NCBI GenBank assembly: GCA_900557195.1
Contig: USRT01000029.1
Span: 1 to 25,414 of the forward strand
Direction of reading: 5' to 3'
Length of the DNA stretch: 25,414 bases
Origin: an uncultured Clostridium sp.
GTDB taxonomy: Bacteria > Bacillota > Clostridia > TANB77 > CAG-508
Shown: in pieces, positions 1-7,854 of the stretch
Numbering within the stretch: the first letter of the stretch is position 1
Layout: every line of letters begins with the position of its first letter
Notes under the pieces: model-generated
Seen by the model: only the letters and a program-made list of their open reading frames with translations
What the model was told of the DNA's origin: nothing
Database searches by the model: none
Translations under genes and position numbers: made by a program

Positions 1-67
1 AAATATTTATAATTTTTTATAAAAAATACTTGACTTTCATATAGTTAGTCTATTTGTTCACAATATT

Positions 68-1417
68 TTAGGCATTTTCCTTTACTAATTTTTTAAATAA
101 ATTTCCTTTTTCTTCAAAATTTTTAAAGAAACCGTAACTTGCTGCTGCAGGAGATAGTAAACATATTTTACCTTTTTCAGTTACTTTCTTTGCAACATTA
201 ACCGCTTCTTCTAAATCCTCTACAATATATGCTCTTTCTTTTTTTAAAGCTTTCGCAATATCGTGTCCAGTTTTAGGCATACAAATAATATTCTTTATAT
301 CACTATTATTTAAATATTCTATAAAATCTTGATAATTAATTCCTCTATCCATACCACCTATAATTAATGTATCTACATATTTTAAAGATTTTACAGCTTC
401 AATTGTAGCCATAGGAATTGTTCCTATACTATTATCATAATACAAAACATCATTATATTTTCCTACAAATTCTAATCTATGCTCTAAAGGTTTAAATTCA
501 CTAATAGATTTAATAGTCTTATTTATGTCTAATTTTAATAACTCAGAAACTCCAAGTACAAACATAATATTATTAAGATTATAATCTCCAATTAAATTTC
601 TTTTTTCATTTCTATTATATATTTCCTTATCTTTAAAATATACCTTGTCATTTCTTAAATATATATCGCTTCCAGCTCTATCTTCAATACTAACTTTGTA
701 TGTATGACCATTAGTAGTTTGTATTAATTTATTTAACATTTCATTATCTGCATTATATAAAAAGTAATCAGATTCTTTTTGGTACCTGTATATATTACAT
801 TTAGCTTCAGCATATTTTTCAAATGATTCATAATGATCTAAATGTTCTTCATAGATATTTAACAAAATTGCAATATTTGTAGATAATTTCATATATTCTA
901 ATTGATGTGATGACATTTCTAAAATTACTATTATATCATCTTCCATAGAACTTACATAATCAAATACTGGAACTCCAATATTTCCTAAAAGCATGCATTT
1001 TCTATTTTGTTCTTTTAAAATCTTGTATAGTAATGAACTAGTGGTGCTTTTTCCTTTTGTTCCAGTAACACCTATAGTAAAAATATTAAAAAATTCTAAT
1101 AATAATTCTAATTGTGATTTAATCTTATTAATATATTTACTTGTATCAATTCCAACAAAAGATATTCCTGGAGACTTCATAATAATATCATATTCATCTA
1201 AATTATCTAAATATTTATTTCCACTTATATAAGTTACATTATTATCTTGTTCTAAAAATTTATAATCTTTTTGAAAATCTTCTTTATTATCAGCAATATA
1301 TAATTGTTGATTTTGTAAATACTTTCTTATTAATTTATATGTTGATTGACCTTCTTTTCCAAATCCTAATATAAGTATTTTTTTATTTTTTAAATATTGT
1401 ATTAAATCATTTATCAC
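68..1417 (-). CDS. murD2: MurD2-type UDP-N-acetylmuramoyl-L-alanine:L-glutamate ligase
   Basis: Cytoplasmic Mur ligase, 449 aa, the usual length for MurD. The N-terminal nucleotide-binding-like region has GFGKEGQ near residue 18. The central ATPase domain has the P-loop GVTGTKGKSTT and an EMSSHQLEYM segment. The C-terminal domain carries DNSIGTIPMAT and IGGMDRG, in place of the DSKATN-type motif usual in classical MurD. That C-terminal pattern, and the partner gene just upstream, fit MurD2, which adds L-Glu rather than D-Glu to UDP-MurNAc-L-Ala. The start is GTG at 1417. It overlaps the end of murL by 11 nt and has AGAGGT about 9 nt upstream, so translation is probably coupled. Mur ligase family membership is very secure. 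L-Glu specificity is inferred from motif and neighbour; an ordinary MurD is the alternative. Confidence 0.85.
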   Translation of the reverse strand: MINDLIQYLKNKKILILGFGKEGQSTYKLIRKYLQNQQLYIADNKEDFQKDYKFLEQDNNVTYISGNKYLDNLDEYDIIMKSPGISFVGIDTSKYINKIKSQLELLLEFFNIFTIGVTGTKGKSTTSSLLYKILKEQNRKCMLLGNIGVPVFDYVSSMEDDIIVILEMSSHQLEYMKLSTNIAILLNIYEEHLDHYESFEKYAEAKCNIYRYQKESDYFLYNADNEMLNKLIQTTNGHTYKVSIEDRAGSDIYLRNDKVYFKDKEIYNRNEKRNLIGDYNLNNIMFVLGVSELLKLDINKTIKSISEFKPLEHRLEFVGKYNDVLYYDNSIGTIPMATIEAVKSLKYVDTLIIGGMDRGINYQDFIEYLNNSDIKNIICMPKTGHDIAKALKKERAYIVEDLEEAVNVAKKVTEKGKICLLSPAAASYGFFKNFEEKGNLFKKLVKENA

Positions 1418-2792
1418 TAAAGAATACCTCTTTTCTTAATATAGCATTTTGCTCATCGTTTAAATTGTTTTCATCGTTGTACATTTGAGTTATATCATTA
1501 TTAGTATCTACTAATTTATAATTCTCTTTATAATATTTTAATAAATATGGTAATTTTATATTTTCTTTTTCAATATTTTCTATTGTCTTACTTATAGCAA
1601 AATTCACTTCTTCAAATGTTCCAACACAATCAAATGGTTTAGTTTCACCATTTCCTGTTAATTCTATAAATATTTGTAACAAATCTTGCTTTTCAAACAT
1701 ATCAACTCCAAAAATTGAAATTAATTTTTCTTTATATAGATATGGACTTAATATTATATAAGCAAATAAACATTTAGCACAGTTTTGACACCATTTCCAT
1801 TCTTTTTCTTTACTTCCAACGTTACAACTTTTAAAAGTATTATGATATTTTTCTTGTCTTGAAAATATTTTTGCTATTTGTAGTTCATTTAGTGGTCTTA
1901 AAAAGCTAAAATATTTTACTGGTGCTTTTAAATATTTTTTTGTATATTCTTCAAAATCACATTCAAATTCAAAACTTTTTGAATACTGATGATTTATCTT
2001 TTCTCCTAGAACATTAGACTCATTAGCACTATTTTCATTTGATAACGCTACATATTTTTTTCCTAATAAATATGCTATAAAATATGAAACAAATGCAAGC
2101 ATAGCAGAAAACGGAGTATGCCCATTAATAAAACCTTTTGCATTTAAATCTATTAAATTTTTATCTATAGTTCTATAAACTTCTATTATATTATCATCTT
2201 TCAATTCTGCTATTTTCGCACATTCTAGAGTTACTTGTTTTGGATTAATAATTAAACAATAATCTTTTTCTTTATTAATCTTTAAAGTTTCTAATGTCAC
2301 AACCGAATCTTTTCCACCACCAATTGGAACAATGTATCCTTCACTAACATCATCTATTGTTTCGTACTCTAATTCATTTACTTCTTTTATGCATTTTATG
2401 GTCATAAAGTCTTCTATATTTGTTCTTATATTATTTGTAAAAAATAGCTCTCCTAATCCATAGTAGTATATTTTTTTCCACCATTTAATTTGCTCTTCAT
2501 TCAAATATCCACATTTTATAATGACATTAGGTGAACATGTACTCTTCCAATAACTTATAAGTTCTATAAGACCTATATGAAAAACCATATTTTTTGCATA
2601 ATTTGTATTTATACTTTTTAAATTAAGTTTCTTTTTTAAAATTTTTAATACTGGATTGAATTTTGTAAGTCCTGGTATTTCAAATTCATATTTTAAATAT
2701 ATTTCTTCTTTTGTCTCTTCTATTAAATAGCTATTAAAATAAAAGTCTTTATATTCTTCTCTATATTGTTTAAATTGCATAGATTTATCCAT
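1407..2792 (-). CDS. murL: MurL-like UDP-MurNAc-L-Ala-L-Glu epimerase
   Basis: Protein of 461 aa. The central motif PIGGGKDSVVTLETL (about residues 177-191) resembles the PP-loop ATP-binding motif of N-type ATP pyrophosphatases. A Cys-rich stretch (KWCQNCAKCLFAY) lies at about residues 335-347. This matches the MurL family, first characterised in Xanthomonas oryzae, where MurL uses ATP and Mg2+ to convert the terminal L-Glu of UDP-MurNAc-L-Ala-L-Glu to D-Glu. That replaces glutamate racemase in peptidoglycan synthesis. The gene lies directly upstream of and overlaps murD2, exactly the pairing expected for the two-step route. The start ATG at 2792 has AAGGAT upstream. The family call rests on motif recall plus context; the function is inferred. 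Confidence 0.75.
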   Translation of the reverse strand: MDKSMQFKQYREEYKDFYFNSYLIEETKEEIYLKYEFEIPGLTKFNPVLKILKKKLNLKSINTNYAKNMVFHIGLIELISYWKSTCSPNVIIKCGYLNEEQIKWWKKIYYYGLGELFFTNNIRTNIEDFMTIKCIKEVNELEYETIDDVSEGYIVPIGGGKDSVVTLETLKINKEKDYCLIINPKQVTLECAKIAELKDDNIIEVYRTIDKNLIDLNAKGFINGHTPFSAMLAFVSYFIAYLLGKKYVALSNENSANESNVLGEKINHQYSKSFEFECDFEEYTKKYLKAPVKYFSFLRPLNELQIAKIFSRQEKYHNTFKSCNVGSKEKEWKWCQNCAKCLFAYIILSPYLYKEKLISIFGVDMFEKQDLLQIFIELTGNGETKPFDCVGTFEEVNFAISKTIENIEKENIKLPYLLKYYKENYKLVDTNNDITQMYNDENNLNDEQNAILRKEVFFSDK

Positions 2793-2810
2793 ATAAATTA
2801 TCCTTTCTAT

Positions 2811-2842
2811 TTAGTTTTCATTTTGTATAATATGAAAACTAA
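2811..2842. promoter_or_regulatory. 11-bp inverted repeat upstream of murL
   Basis: Arms TTAGTTTTCAT (2811-2821) and ATGAAAACTAA (2832-2842) are perfectly complementary around a 10-nt centre, starting 18 nt upstream of the murL start codon. On the minus strand the centre contains a TATTAT-like -10 hexamer. It could be an operator or a leader hairpin. No regulator is implicated by the sequence. Confidence 0.4.
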
Positions 2843-3236
2843 GTATTGACATCTTATCTCTAAAATTTACTTTTTATATTTAGTATATTGAAACTATATA
2901 TATTATTCCCACTATCAAAATTTGTAAAATTCAAATAAACATATTTATAATATATATTCAAATCTCATTTTTCATTTTTATCAAATCTATTTCATTATAT
3001 ACTTTCTGATTATATATGTTTATATTTTATTCTTTTATATATGGTTTTGTTATAGATATTTTTAATTCGCTAATCTATTAACAAAATCCGTTTTATACAG
3101 TAAATATATATTACTTTATTAAATATAAAATTGTCAAGATTCAATTACTATAGCCTAATATAACTTAAATAATCTGTAGCATTATATCATAAATTTACAT
3201 ATAATAAACTTTTTTTATTATTTTTTTCATATTATC

Positions 3237-3264
3237 ACATATATAATATATATATCATAATATA
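3237..3264 (+). promoter_or_regulatory. Possible sigma-K-like promoter
   Basis: CATAATATA (3256-3264) fits the sigma-K -10 consensus CATANNNTA. An AC dinucleotide lies 17 nt upstream (3237-3238), in the place of the short sigma-K -35. It is 47 nt before the coat-like gene, which would suit mother-cell expression. The region is so AT-rich that a chance match is quite possible. Confidence 0.3.
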
Positions 3265-3310
3265 TATTAAGCCAAGAGGCTGCAATATTATGAAAGGATG
3301 ATGAAAAATA

Positions 3311-4150
3311 ATGGAATATGATAAAAATATATGTCCAGTAGTAGATGTGGATGGTGTAATTGCAACTGGTAAACAATTTGATTTAGACATTACTTTACCA
3401 AAGGATAATAGAAATGTAATTTATGGAATAATAAAAGATTGCTATAAAGAACCTGTTTGTGATGCTGTTGTAAAATTAATTGAAGTAGTTTGTGAATGTG
3501 GTAAAGAAGAGAGAAGACCAGTTTCTCATACTTTTACTGATAAAAATGGTGAATTTGTTTTTGGACCTTTATGTCCAGATAAATTTTATGAAATACAAAT
3601 TTGGGTAGACAATGTAAAACATGCTAAAATTTGTGCTACTTGTGAACATGAAGGAGCTTGTTTAAAAGGTGTAGATATTGACTGTGATAAAAAAGATAAA
3701 TGCTGTCACAAAGAAAAACATGATTGGAAAGATAAATGCAATTGTAAAGACGAATATGATTATAAATATGATTATAAAGAAAATTGTGATTGCAAAAAGG
3801 AACATGATTGCAAAGATAAATGTGATTATAAAAAGGAACATGACTACAAAGATAATTGTGATTGTAAAAAGGAACATGATTGTAAAGATAAATGTGATTG
3901 CAAAAAAGAATATGATTACAAAGATGAATATGATTGCAAAAAGGAACACGATTGTAAAGAGGAATGTGAATACAAAGACAAATGTCACTGTAAAGAAGAA
4001 AAACAAGAATGTATGGAAAAATGTGATTGTAAAAAAGATAAAAATGAATGTATGGAAAAATGCGATTGTAAAAAAGAAGAAAAAAAAGGCTGCATGGAAA
4101 AATGCGACCATAAAGGAAAATGTGATCCAAGACCATTTTATTATAGATAA
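3311..4150 (+). CDS. Cys-rich repeat protein with carboxypeptidase-regulatory-like domain (probable spore surface protein)
   Basis: Protein of 279 aa with two parts. Residues about 30-110 resemble a transthyretin-like or carboxypeptidase regulatory-like beta-sandwich (IYGIIKDCYKEPVCDAVVKL, then DKNGEFVFGPL). From about residue 120 to the end it is a low-complexity tail of roughly 12-residue units of the type DCKKEHDCKDKC, grading into units of the type ECMEKCDCKK. It is rich in Cys, Lys, Asp, Glu and His. There is no signal peptide. Cys-rich proteins of this build are typical of clostridial spore coat or exosporium layers, where disulfides cross-link the shell; metal binding is also possible. 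The start ATG at 3311 has GGATGATG upstream. The gene stands alone and ends at a strong terminator. Spore-surface location is inference from composition. Several long ORFs antisense to the tail are artefacts of the repeat. Confidence 0.7.
   Translation: MEYDKNICPVVDVDGVIATGKQFDLDITLPKDNRNVIYGIIKDCYKEPVCDAVVKLIEVVCECGKEERRPVSHTFTDKNGEFVFGPLCPDKFYEIQIWVDNVKHAKICATCEHEGACLKGVDIDCDKKDKCCHKEKHDWKDKCNCKDEYDYKYDYKENCDCKKEHDCKDKCDYKKEHDYKDNCDCKKEHDCKDKCDCKKEYDYKDEYDCKKEHDCKEECEYKDKCHCKEEKQECMEKCDCKKDKNECMEKCDCKKEEKKGCMEKCDHKGKCDPRPFYYR
3720..4115 (+). repeat. In-frame 36-nt tandem repeats encoding Cys/Lys/Asp/His units
   Basis: Degenerate tandem repeats with a period near 36 nt inside the coat-like gene. 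They encode units such as CKKEHDCKDKCD. The clearest copies lie between about 3780 and 3960. Later copies change to ECMEKCDCKK-type units. The array probably expands and contracts by slippage. Confidence 0.75.
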
Positions 4151-4178
4151 TCTATTTAAGTATAATATATGTAATATC

Positions 4179-4227
4179 TCAAATGGATAAACTTTTCTTA
4201 AGGTTTATCCATTTGATTTCTTTTTAT
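4179..4227 (+). terminator. Terminator of the coat-like gene
   Basis: A 14-bp perfect stem (4179-4192 with 4203-4216, core AAATGGATAAAC) has a 10-nt loop and is followed by ATTTCTTTTTATAT. The T-tract slightly overlaps the 3' end of the convergent 46-aa gene. Confidence 0.85.
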
Positions 4228-4364
4228 ATAATTCCTATTTTCTTCATCATTTGCTTTCCCTTTTTCATTAGTTTCTTTTTATCTTGTCCCATTGTTTCTG
4301 TATAAGCAAGTACTAAACCTGCAGAAACAATACTTCCTACTAACATACCTTTAACAAATTTCAT
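4224..4364 (-). CDS. 46-aa small membrane-anchored protein
   Basis: Short ORF of 46 aa beginning MKFVKGMLVGSIVSAGLVLA and ending in a strongly basic tail (DKKKLMKKGKQMMKKIG). It has a good ribosome binding site (AGGAGGAAAGAAGATA before ATG at 4364). One hydrophobic segment (about residues 5-20) followed by a Lys-rich amphipathic tail suggests a small protein anchored in the membrane with its tail at the cytoplasmic face. It is the last gene of the leftward 5510-4224 group, 35 nt after the second TauE/SafE half. The SD, codon pattern and composition support a real gene. Function unknown. Confidence 0.75.
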   Translation of the reverse strand: MKFVKGMLVGSIVSAGLVLAYTETMGQDKKKLMKKGKQMMKKIGII

Positions 4365-4399
4365 TATCTTCTTTCCTCCTTTTACATATTTTAAATATA

Positions 4400-4777
4400 T
4401 TATGCCTTATTCTTTGACTTTATATACTCTTTATATAAAGAATATAGTTCATGAATGGCAATAATTATTAAAAATATTGCAAAACACTTTTTTAATTTGT
4501 TTACATCTATATTACTTCCTATATAAGCTCCTATAACTGCTCCTATGACTCCAAATATAGATAAGCATAGAGCTAATTTTACATTTATATTTTTCTGCTT
4601 TAAATTTACAATTATAGATATAATGGAAGTAGGGATAAAAAATATTAGATTAGTTGCTTGTGCTACATGTTGATCATATTGCCAGATTATAGATAGTAAA
4701 AGAATTAGTATTGTTCCACCACCCATTCCTATACCAGTAACAACTCCTGAAAGAATGCCTATTAATATTTCTACCAT
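4400..4777 (-). CDS. Half-size TauE/SafE (TSUP) family membrane protein
   Basis: Integral membrane protein of 125 aa with about four hydrophobic helices. The N-terminal loop GMGGGTILIL matches the Gly-rich repeat found near the start of each half of TSUP (TauE/SafE/YfcA) anion exporters. Full TSUP proteins are about 250 aa with two inverted halves, so this is one half. The other half is probably the neighbour at 4856-5200, 78 nt upstream. The gap between them contains several stops, so they are separate genes rather than one recent frameshift. The start is ATG at 4777 with only a weak SD. A heterodimeric transporter for an organic or sulfur-containing anion is plausible; the substrate cannot be read from sequence. 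Confidence 0.8.
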   Translation of the reverse strand: MVEILIGILSGVVTGIGMGGGTILILLLSIIWQYDQHVAQATNLIFFIPTSIISIIVNLKQKNINVKLALCLSIFGVIGAVIGAYIGSNIDVNKLKKCFAIFLIIIAIHELYSLYKEYIKSKNKA

Positions 4778-4855
4778 ATTTAATATTTGTCTGCTTTATA
4801 AAAACATAGCAAGCAAACTCTCCTTCTATTAATTTTTTAAGATTTATGTTTTTCC

Positions 4856-5200
4856 TTACTTAAATAAATTAAATGCTGAATAAAATAAAAATATAATAAA
4901 GATAATTTTTAAATATTTATTGTTAATTTTATTTAATAATTTAGAACCTATAAATCCCCCTATTATCCCGCCTATTGCTGTTTTTACTCCTATATTCCAA
5001 TCTATATAATTATTCTTGTAATAAAATATAGTGCTAGTAAGTACCATTGGCAATATTGCAAAAATAGTTGTTGCTCTTGCAGATCTTTCATTTAGCCCCA
5101 GAAAATAAATACAAGCTGGAAGCAATATTAACCCTCCGCCAGAAGCAAACAGTCCACTAAAGAAACCAGCTATAATTCCTATTATTATTTTTTTTATCAT
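4856..5200 (-). CDS. Half-size TauE/SafE (TSUP) family membrane protein
   Basis: Protein of 114 aa with about four TM segments. It begins MIKKIIIGIIAGFFSGLFAS, followed by GGGLI, the Gly-rich TSUP repeat signature, and contains a RSARATTIFAILP segment typical of the family. It starts 1 nt after the stop of the upstream 102-aa gene, so translation is very likely coupled. Paired with the adjacent 125-aa half, it would make one complete two-repeat transporter. A self-assembling homodimer is the alternative. Confidence 0.8.
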   Translation of the reverse strand: MIKKIIIGIIAGFFSGLFASGGGLILLPACIYFLGLNERSARATTIFAILPMVLTSTIFYYKNNYIDWNIGVKTAIGGIIGGFIGSKLLNKINNKYLKIIFIIFLFYSAFNLFK

Positions 5201-5201
5201 T

Positions 5202-5510
5202 TTATACCACTTTTTTATTTTTATTCTTTTCTCTATTAGTATGTTCTTTTTTGAATAATTTATTCCTTTTTCCTTCTCTATATGCTCTTTTGTATAATTT
5301 TACAAATTGTGCTTCTGAAATTTCTGTTAATATTTGATCACAAATTAACATATTATTAATTATACTTTCTCTTAATTCTTCATCTTTTATATTACTTGCT
5401 CTATCTAAAAATTTTTCTAATGCCCTTATATATTTTTCATCACTATTCTTCCATTTTTCTCCAATTATATTGTTTATAAAAAATTTCTTTTGTATTGTAA
5501 ATAATTCCAT
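5202..5510 (-). CDS. Hypothetical soluble 102-aa protein
   Basis: Not recognised. It is a mostly helical, charged protein of 102 aa without a signal peptide or TM segment. Its C-terminal 25 residues are strongly basic (EGKRNKLFKKEHTNREKNKN). It starts at ATG 5510 behind a clear AGGAGG, 8 nt away, and a TTGAAA-N17-TAAAAT promoter. It leads the operon containing the two TSUP halves, which suggests an accessory or regulatory role for that transporter, but nothing in the protein proves it. Confidence 0.7.
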   Translation of the reverse strand: MELFTIQKKFFINNIIGEKWKNSDEKYIRALEKFLDRASNIKDEELRESIINNMLICDQILTEISEAQFVKLYKRAYREGKRNKLFKKEHTNREKNKNKKVV

Positions 5511-5541
5511 TTCTAAGTCCTCCTATTAATTTGTTTGTTTC

Positions 5542-5570
5542 ATTTTAATACATTAAATTGTAAATTTCAA
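5542..5570 (-). promoter_or_regulatory. Sigma-A-type promoter of the 5510-4224 operon
   Basis: On the minus strand TTGAAA (5565-5570) and TAAAAT (5542-5547) are separated by exactly 17 nt. They lie just upstream of the AGGAGG and ATG of the 102-aa gene. Confidence 0.6.
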
Positions 5571-5864
5571 CCATTTTTTTACAAAAAAAGTAAAATAATA
5601 CATTTTTTTCCTGTAAATTTTTAGTATATTATCACAGATTTTGTAAAATTGCAATATTAATTTTGAAATTAATGTTAATTTATTGGTTTATTTGTTGTTT
5701 GTCAGCGTTAATTTCTAAAACACATATAAAATTAGTCCGTAGCCTGTGTATTTATATATATACTAACTATATCAATTGTACTTTGCTATAATATTAAGTT
5801 TTCATCTATTTTTCAAATTTTTTATTTATTAAATTCTCTTATAAATCTTAAATGTACAAATCTT
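5571..5864. other. AT-rich intergenic region, nothing recognised
   Basis: This is the space between the IscU-like gene and the promoter of the 102-aa gene (354 bp without a gene in all). No convincing hairpin terminator, RNA or ORF with an SD was seen. A TATAAT hexamer on the plus strand near 5790 has no gene downstream on that strand. Confidence 0.5.
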
Positions 5865-6311
5865 TTATGAAATTTGCATATATTGATTTATACAATTTTC
5901 ACATATACAGTTATTATTTTTCTCTTCTAAATGCTTTGTATCTTTTCCTATTTTCTTGTAATAATCTATAATCGCAGCTCTTATCCCTTCTTCTGCTAAT
6001 AATGAACAATGCAATTTAGATGGTGGCAGTCCATCTAGAGCATCTGTTACTACTTTATTCGTAATATTTAATGCATCCTCAATAGCTTTACCTTTTATAA
6101 GCTCTGTTGCCATACTACTTGTTGCTATTGCTGCACCACATCCAAATGTTTTAAATTTTGCATCTATAATGATATCCTCTTCTATCTTTAAATAAATCTT
6201 CATTATATCTCCACAAGTTTTATTACCTACTTCTCCTATCCCATCTGCATTTTTAATTTCTCCCACATTTCTTGGATTATAGAAATAATCTATAACTTTC
6301 TCAGAATACAT
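5865..6311 (-). CDS. iscU: IscU/NifU-type Fe-S cluster scaffold
   Basis: Scaffold on which Fe-S clusters are built from sulfur delivered by the desulfurase. With the start at ATG 6311 it is 148 aa and begins MYSEKVIDYFYNPRNVG, the family N-terminus. A start 24 nt further upstream would lie within nifS and lacks an SD, while AGGAG sits 6 nt before 6311. The cluster ligands are present: Cys33 with Asp35 (TCGD), Cys58 (GCGAA) and Cys102 (LHCS). The end is unusual, with an added CICENC cluster (Cys135, 137, 140). It starts 1 nt after the nifS stop, so the two are co-translated. Confidence 0.92.
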   Translation of the reverse strand: MYSEKVIDYFYNPRNVGEIKNADGIGEVGNKTCGDIMKIYLKIEEDIIIDAKFKTFGCGAAIATSSMATELIKGKAIEDALNITNKVVTDALDGLPPSKLHCSLLAEEGIRAAIIDYYKKIGKDTKHLEEKNNNCICENCINQYMQIS

Positions 6312-6312
6312 T

Positions 6313-7506
6313 TTACTCCTCTTTTCCAGTATCAATTGTTTTTATAAAATTCTCATATAAAGGTGACATATTTCTTAACTTTTTAACAATTTCTACTAAA
6401 CTTTCTACTAAATAATCTATATCTTCTTTAGTATTTTCTTCTCCAATTGTAATCCTTAATGAACCATGTGCAATTTCATGTGGAAGACCAATTGCAAGTA
6501 AAACATGTGATGGATCCACAGAACCTGATGCACATGCAGAACCAGTAGATGCACATATTCCTTTAAAATCTAGATTAAGAAGTAATGCTTCTCCTTCTAT
6601 AAATTTAAAAGAAATGTTAGCATTTCCAGGTAGTCTTTTGGTTCTATGTCCATTTAATTTTATATATGGGATTTTTTCTTCTACACTTTTAATATAATAA
6701 TCTCTTAAATAAGTAAGCTTTTCATTATATTCATCAAAATTTTCATATATTCTCTCTATCGCCTTACCTAATCCAACAATACCAGCTACATTTTCAGTTC
6801 CTGCTCTTTTGTTTTTTTCTTGATGACCTCCATCTTGCAACTTATCAAACTTTATTCCCTCTTTTACATATAAAGCACCTACCCCTTTTGGCCCATAAAA
6901 TTTATGTGCAGACATAGAAAGTGCATCTATATTTAATTTTTGTACATCTATTCTTACATTTCCAATTGCTTGAACACAATCTGTGTGAAATATTATATTA
7001 TTTTCTTTTGCTATTTTTCCTATTTCTTCTATTGGCTGAATGGTTCCAATTTCATTATTTGCATACATTATTGTAATTAAGATTGTATCATCTGTAATTG
7101 AACTTTTTAATTCCTCTAAATTTATAACTCCATCTGCATCTACATTTAAATACGTAACTTTAAATCCTTGTTTTTCTAATGTTTTACAACTATTTAATAC
7201 TGCATGATGTTCTATTTTACTTGTTATAATGTGATTTCCCCTTTCTTTGTTTGCATATGCAATTCCTTTTATTGCTAGGTTATCACTTTCACTTCCACAT
7301 GCAGTAAAATATATATCTTTAGAATTTGCATTAATAGCTTTTGCTACTTTACTTCTTGCTTCTTCTATAGCTCTTTTAGATTTTCTTCCAATACTGTATA
7401 GTGAAGAGCTATTTCCATATTCTATTCCAAAATATGGAATCATTTCTTTTATTACTTCTTCATTTACTTTTGTTGTTGCTGCATGGTCAAAATACCTAAT
7501 CTTCAT
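6313..7506 (-). CDS. nifS: Cysteine desulfurase (NifS/IscS family)
   Basis: PLP-dependent enzyme taking sulfur from cysteine for Fe-S cluster assembly. With ATG at 7506 it is 397 aa, normal for the family; a GTG three codons earlier (7515) is less well placed relative to GAGAAG. Visible elements are the N-terminal YFDHAATT, His100 in IEHHAV, the PLP-binding Lys202 in SAHKFYGPKG, and the catalytic Cys325 on the mobile loop TGSACASGS. The long loop places it in the NifS/IscS (group I) class rather than SufS. It is directly followed by the scaffold gene. No Rrf2/IscR regulator gene is seen upstream. Confidence 0.95.
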   Translation of the reverse strand: MKIRYFDHAATTKVNEEVIKEMIPYFGIEYGNSSSLYSIGRKSKRAIEEARSKVAKAINANSKDIYFTACGSESDNLAIKGIAYANKERGNHIITSKIEHHAVLNSCKTLEKQGFKVTYLNVDADGVINLEELKSSITDDTILITIMYANNEIGTIQPIEEIGKIAKENNIIFHTDCVQAIGNVRIDVQKLNIDALSMSAHKFYGPKGVGALYVKEGIKFDKLQDGGHQEKNKRAGTENVAGIVGLGKAIERIYENFDEYNEKLTYLRDYYIKSVEEKIPYIKLNGHRTKRLPGNANISFKFIEGEALLLNLDFKGICASTGSACASGSVDPSHVLLAIGLPHEIAHGSLRITIGEENTKEDIDYLVESLVEIVKKLRNMSPLYENFIKTIDTGKEE

Positions 7507-7800
7507 AGTTTTCACTTCTCTTTCTTATATTTGCTATATAAAATCTAAAATAATTTTCCTATTATTTATTATACTTTGCCTACTGCTTTATTATGCAATA
7601 AATTTATGAAGTTATTTCATATATTGAAAAATATACTAAGAAATATACAAATTTTGAAAGTGTATAAAAATAATCTAAACAACTTTTCCATAACTGAAAA
7701 TAACAACTTATGTTTTTAGGTTTCAAAAAATATTTAAGATATTATTTTAATATCTCATCTTTTATTCTAAAAATATGACTTTCTTATAATAAAATATAAG
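7507..7800. other. Intergenic region upstream of nifS
   Basis: AT-rich region between nifS and the terminator of the 112-aa gene. It includes a TATAAT on the minus strand near 7570 with a TTGCAT 19 nt upstream, a longer spacing than usual, as a possible nifS promoter. It also holds a small 8-bp hairpin (AGATATTA/TAATATCT near 7738-7756) followed on the minus strand by a T-rich stretch. Nothing else stands out. Confidence 0.4.
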
Positions 7801-7841
7801 ACTAGTAAAAAAGCTTTTAATACTTTTTTACTAGCCTTATA
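7797..7841 (-). terminator. Hairpin terminator of the 112-aa gene
   Basis: CTAGTAAAAAAG (7803-7814) and CTTTTTTACTAG (7824-7835) form a perfect 12-bp stem, extended with one mismatch by ATAAG/CTTAT. It lies just past the stop at 7855. The T-tract on the minus strand is modest. Confidence 0.65.
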
Positions 7842-7854
7842 AAATCCTATATAT

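Larger units (their letters stand above)
2793..3310. other. 518-bp AT-rich divergent intergenic region
   Basis: Non-coding space between murL (leftward) and the Cys-rich coat-like gene (rightward). It holds an 11-bp inverted repeat close to murL (2811-2842) and a possible late-sporulation promoter near 3237-3264. The rest is AT-rich, with many stops in all frames and no hairpin or RNA I recognise. Confidence 0.6.

Noticed and set aside
3720..4115. CRISPR-like array
   Set aside because: The period of about 36 nt is continuous coding repeat in frame, without alternating unique spacers.
3636..4190. Long ORFs on the opposite strand and in another frame over the Cys-rich gene
   Set aside because: They are by-products of the repetitive codon pattern of the tail, giving unnatural Phe/Ile/Asn/Tyr or Lys/Ile/Asn runs. 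They have no SD or domain.
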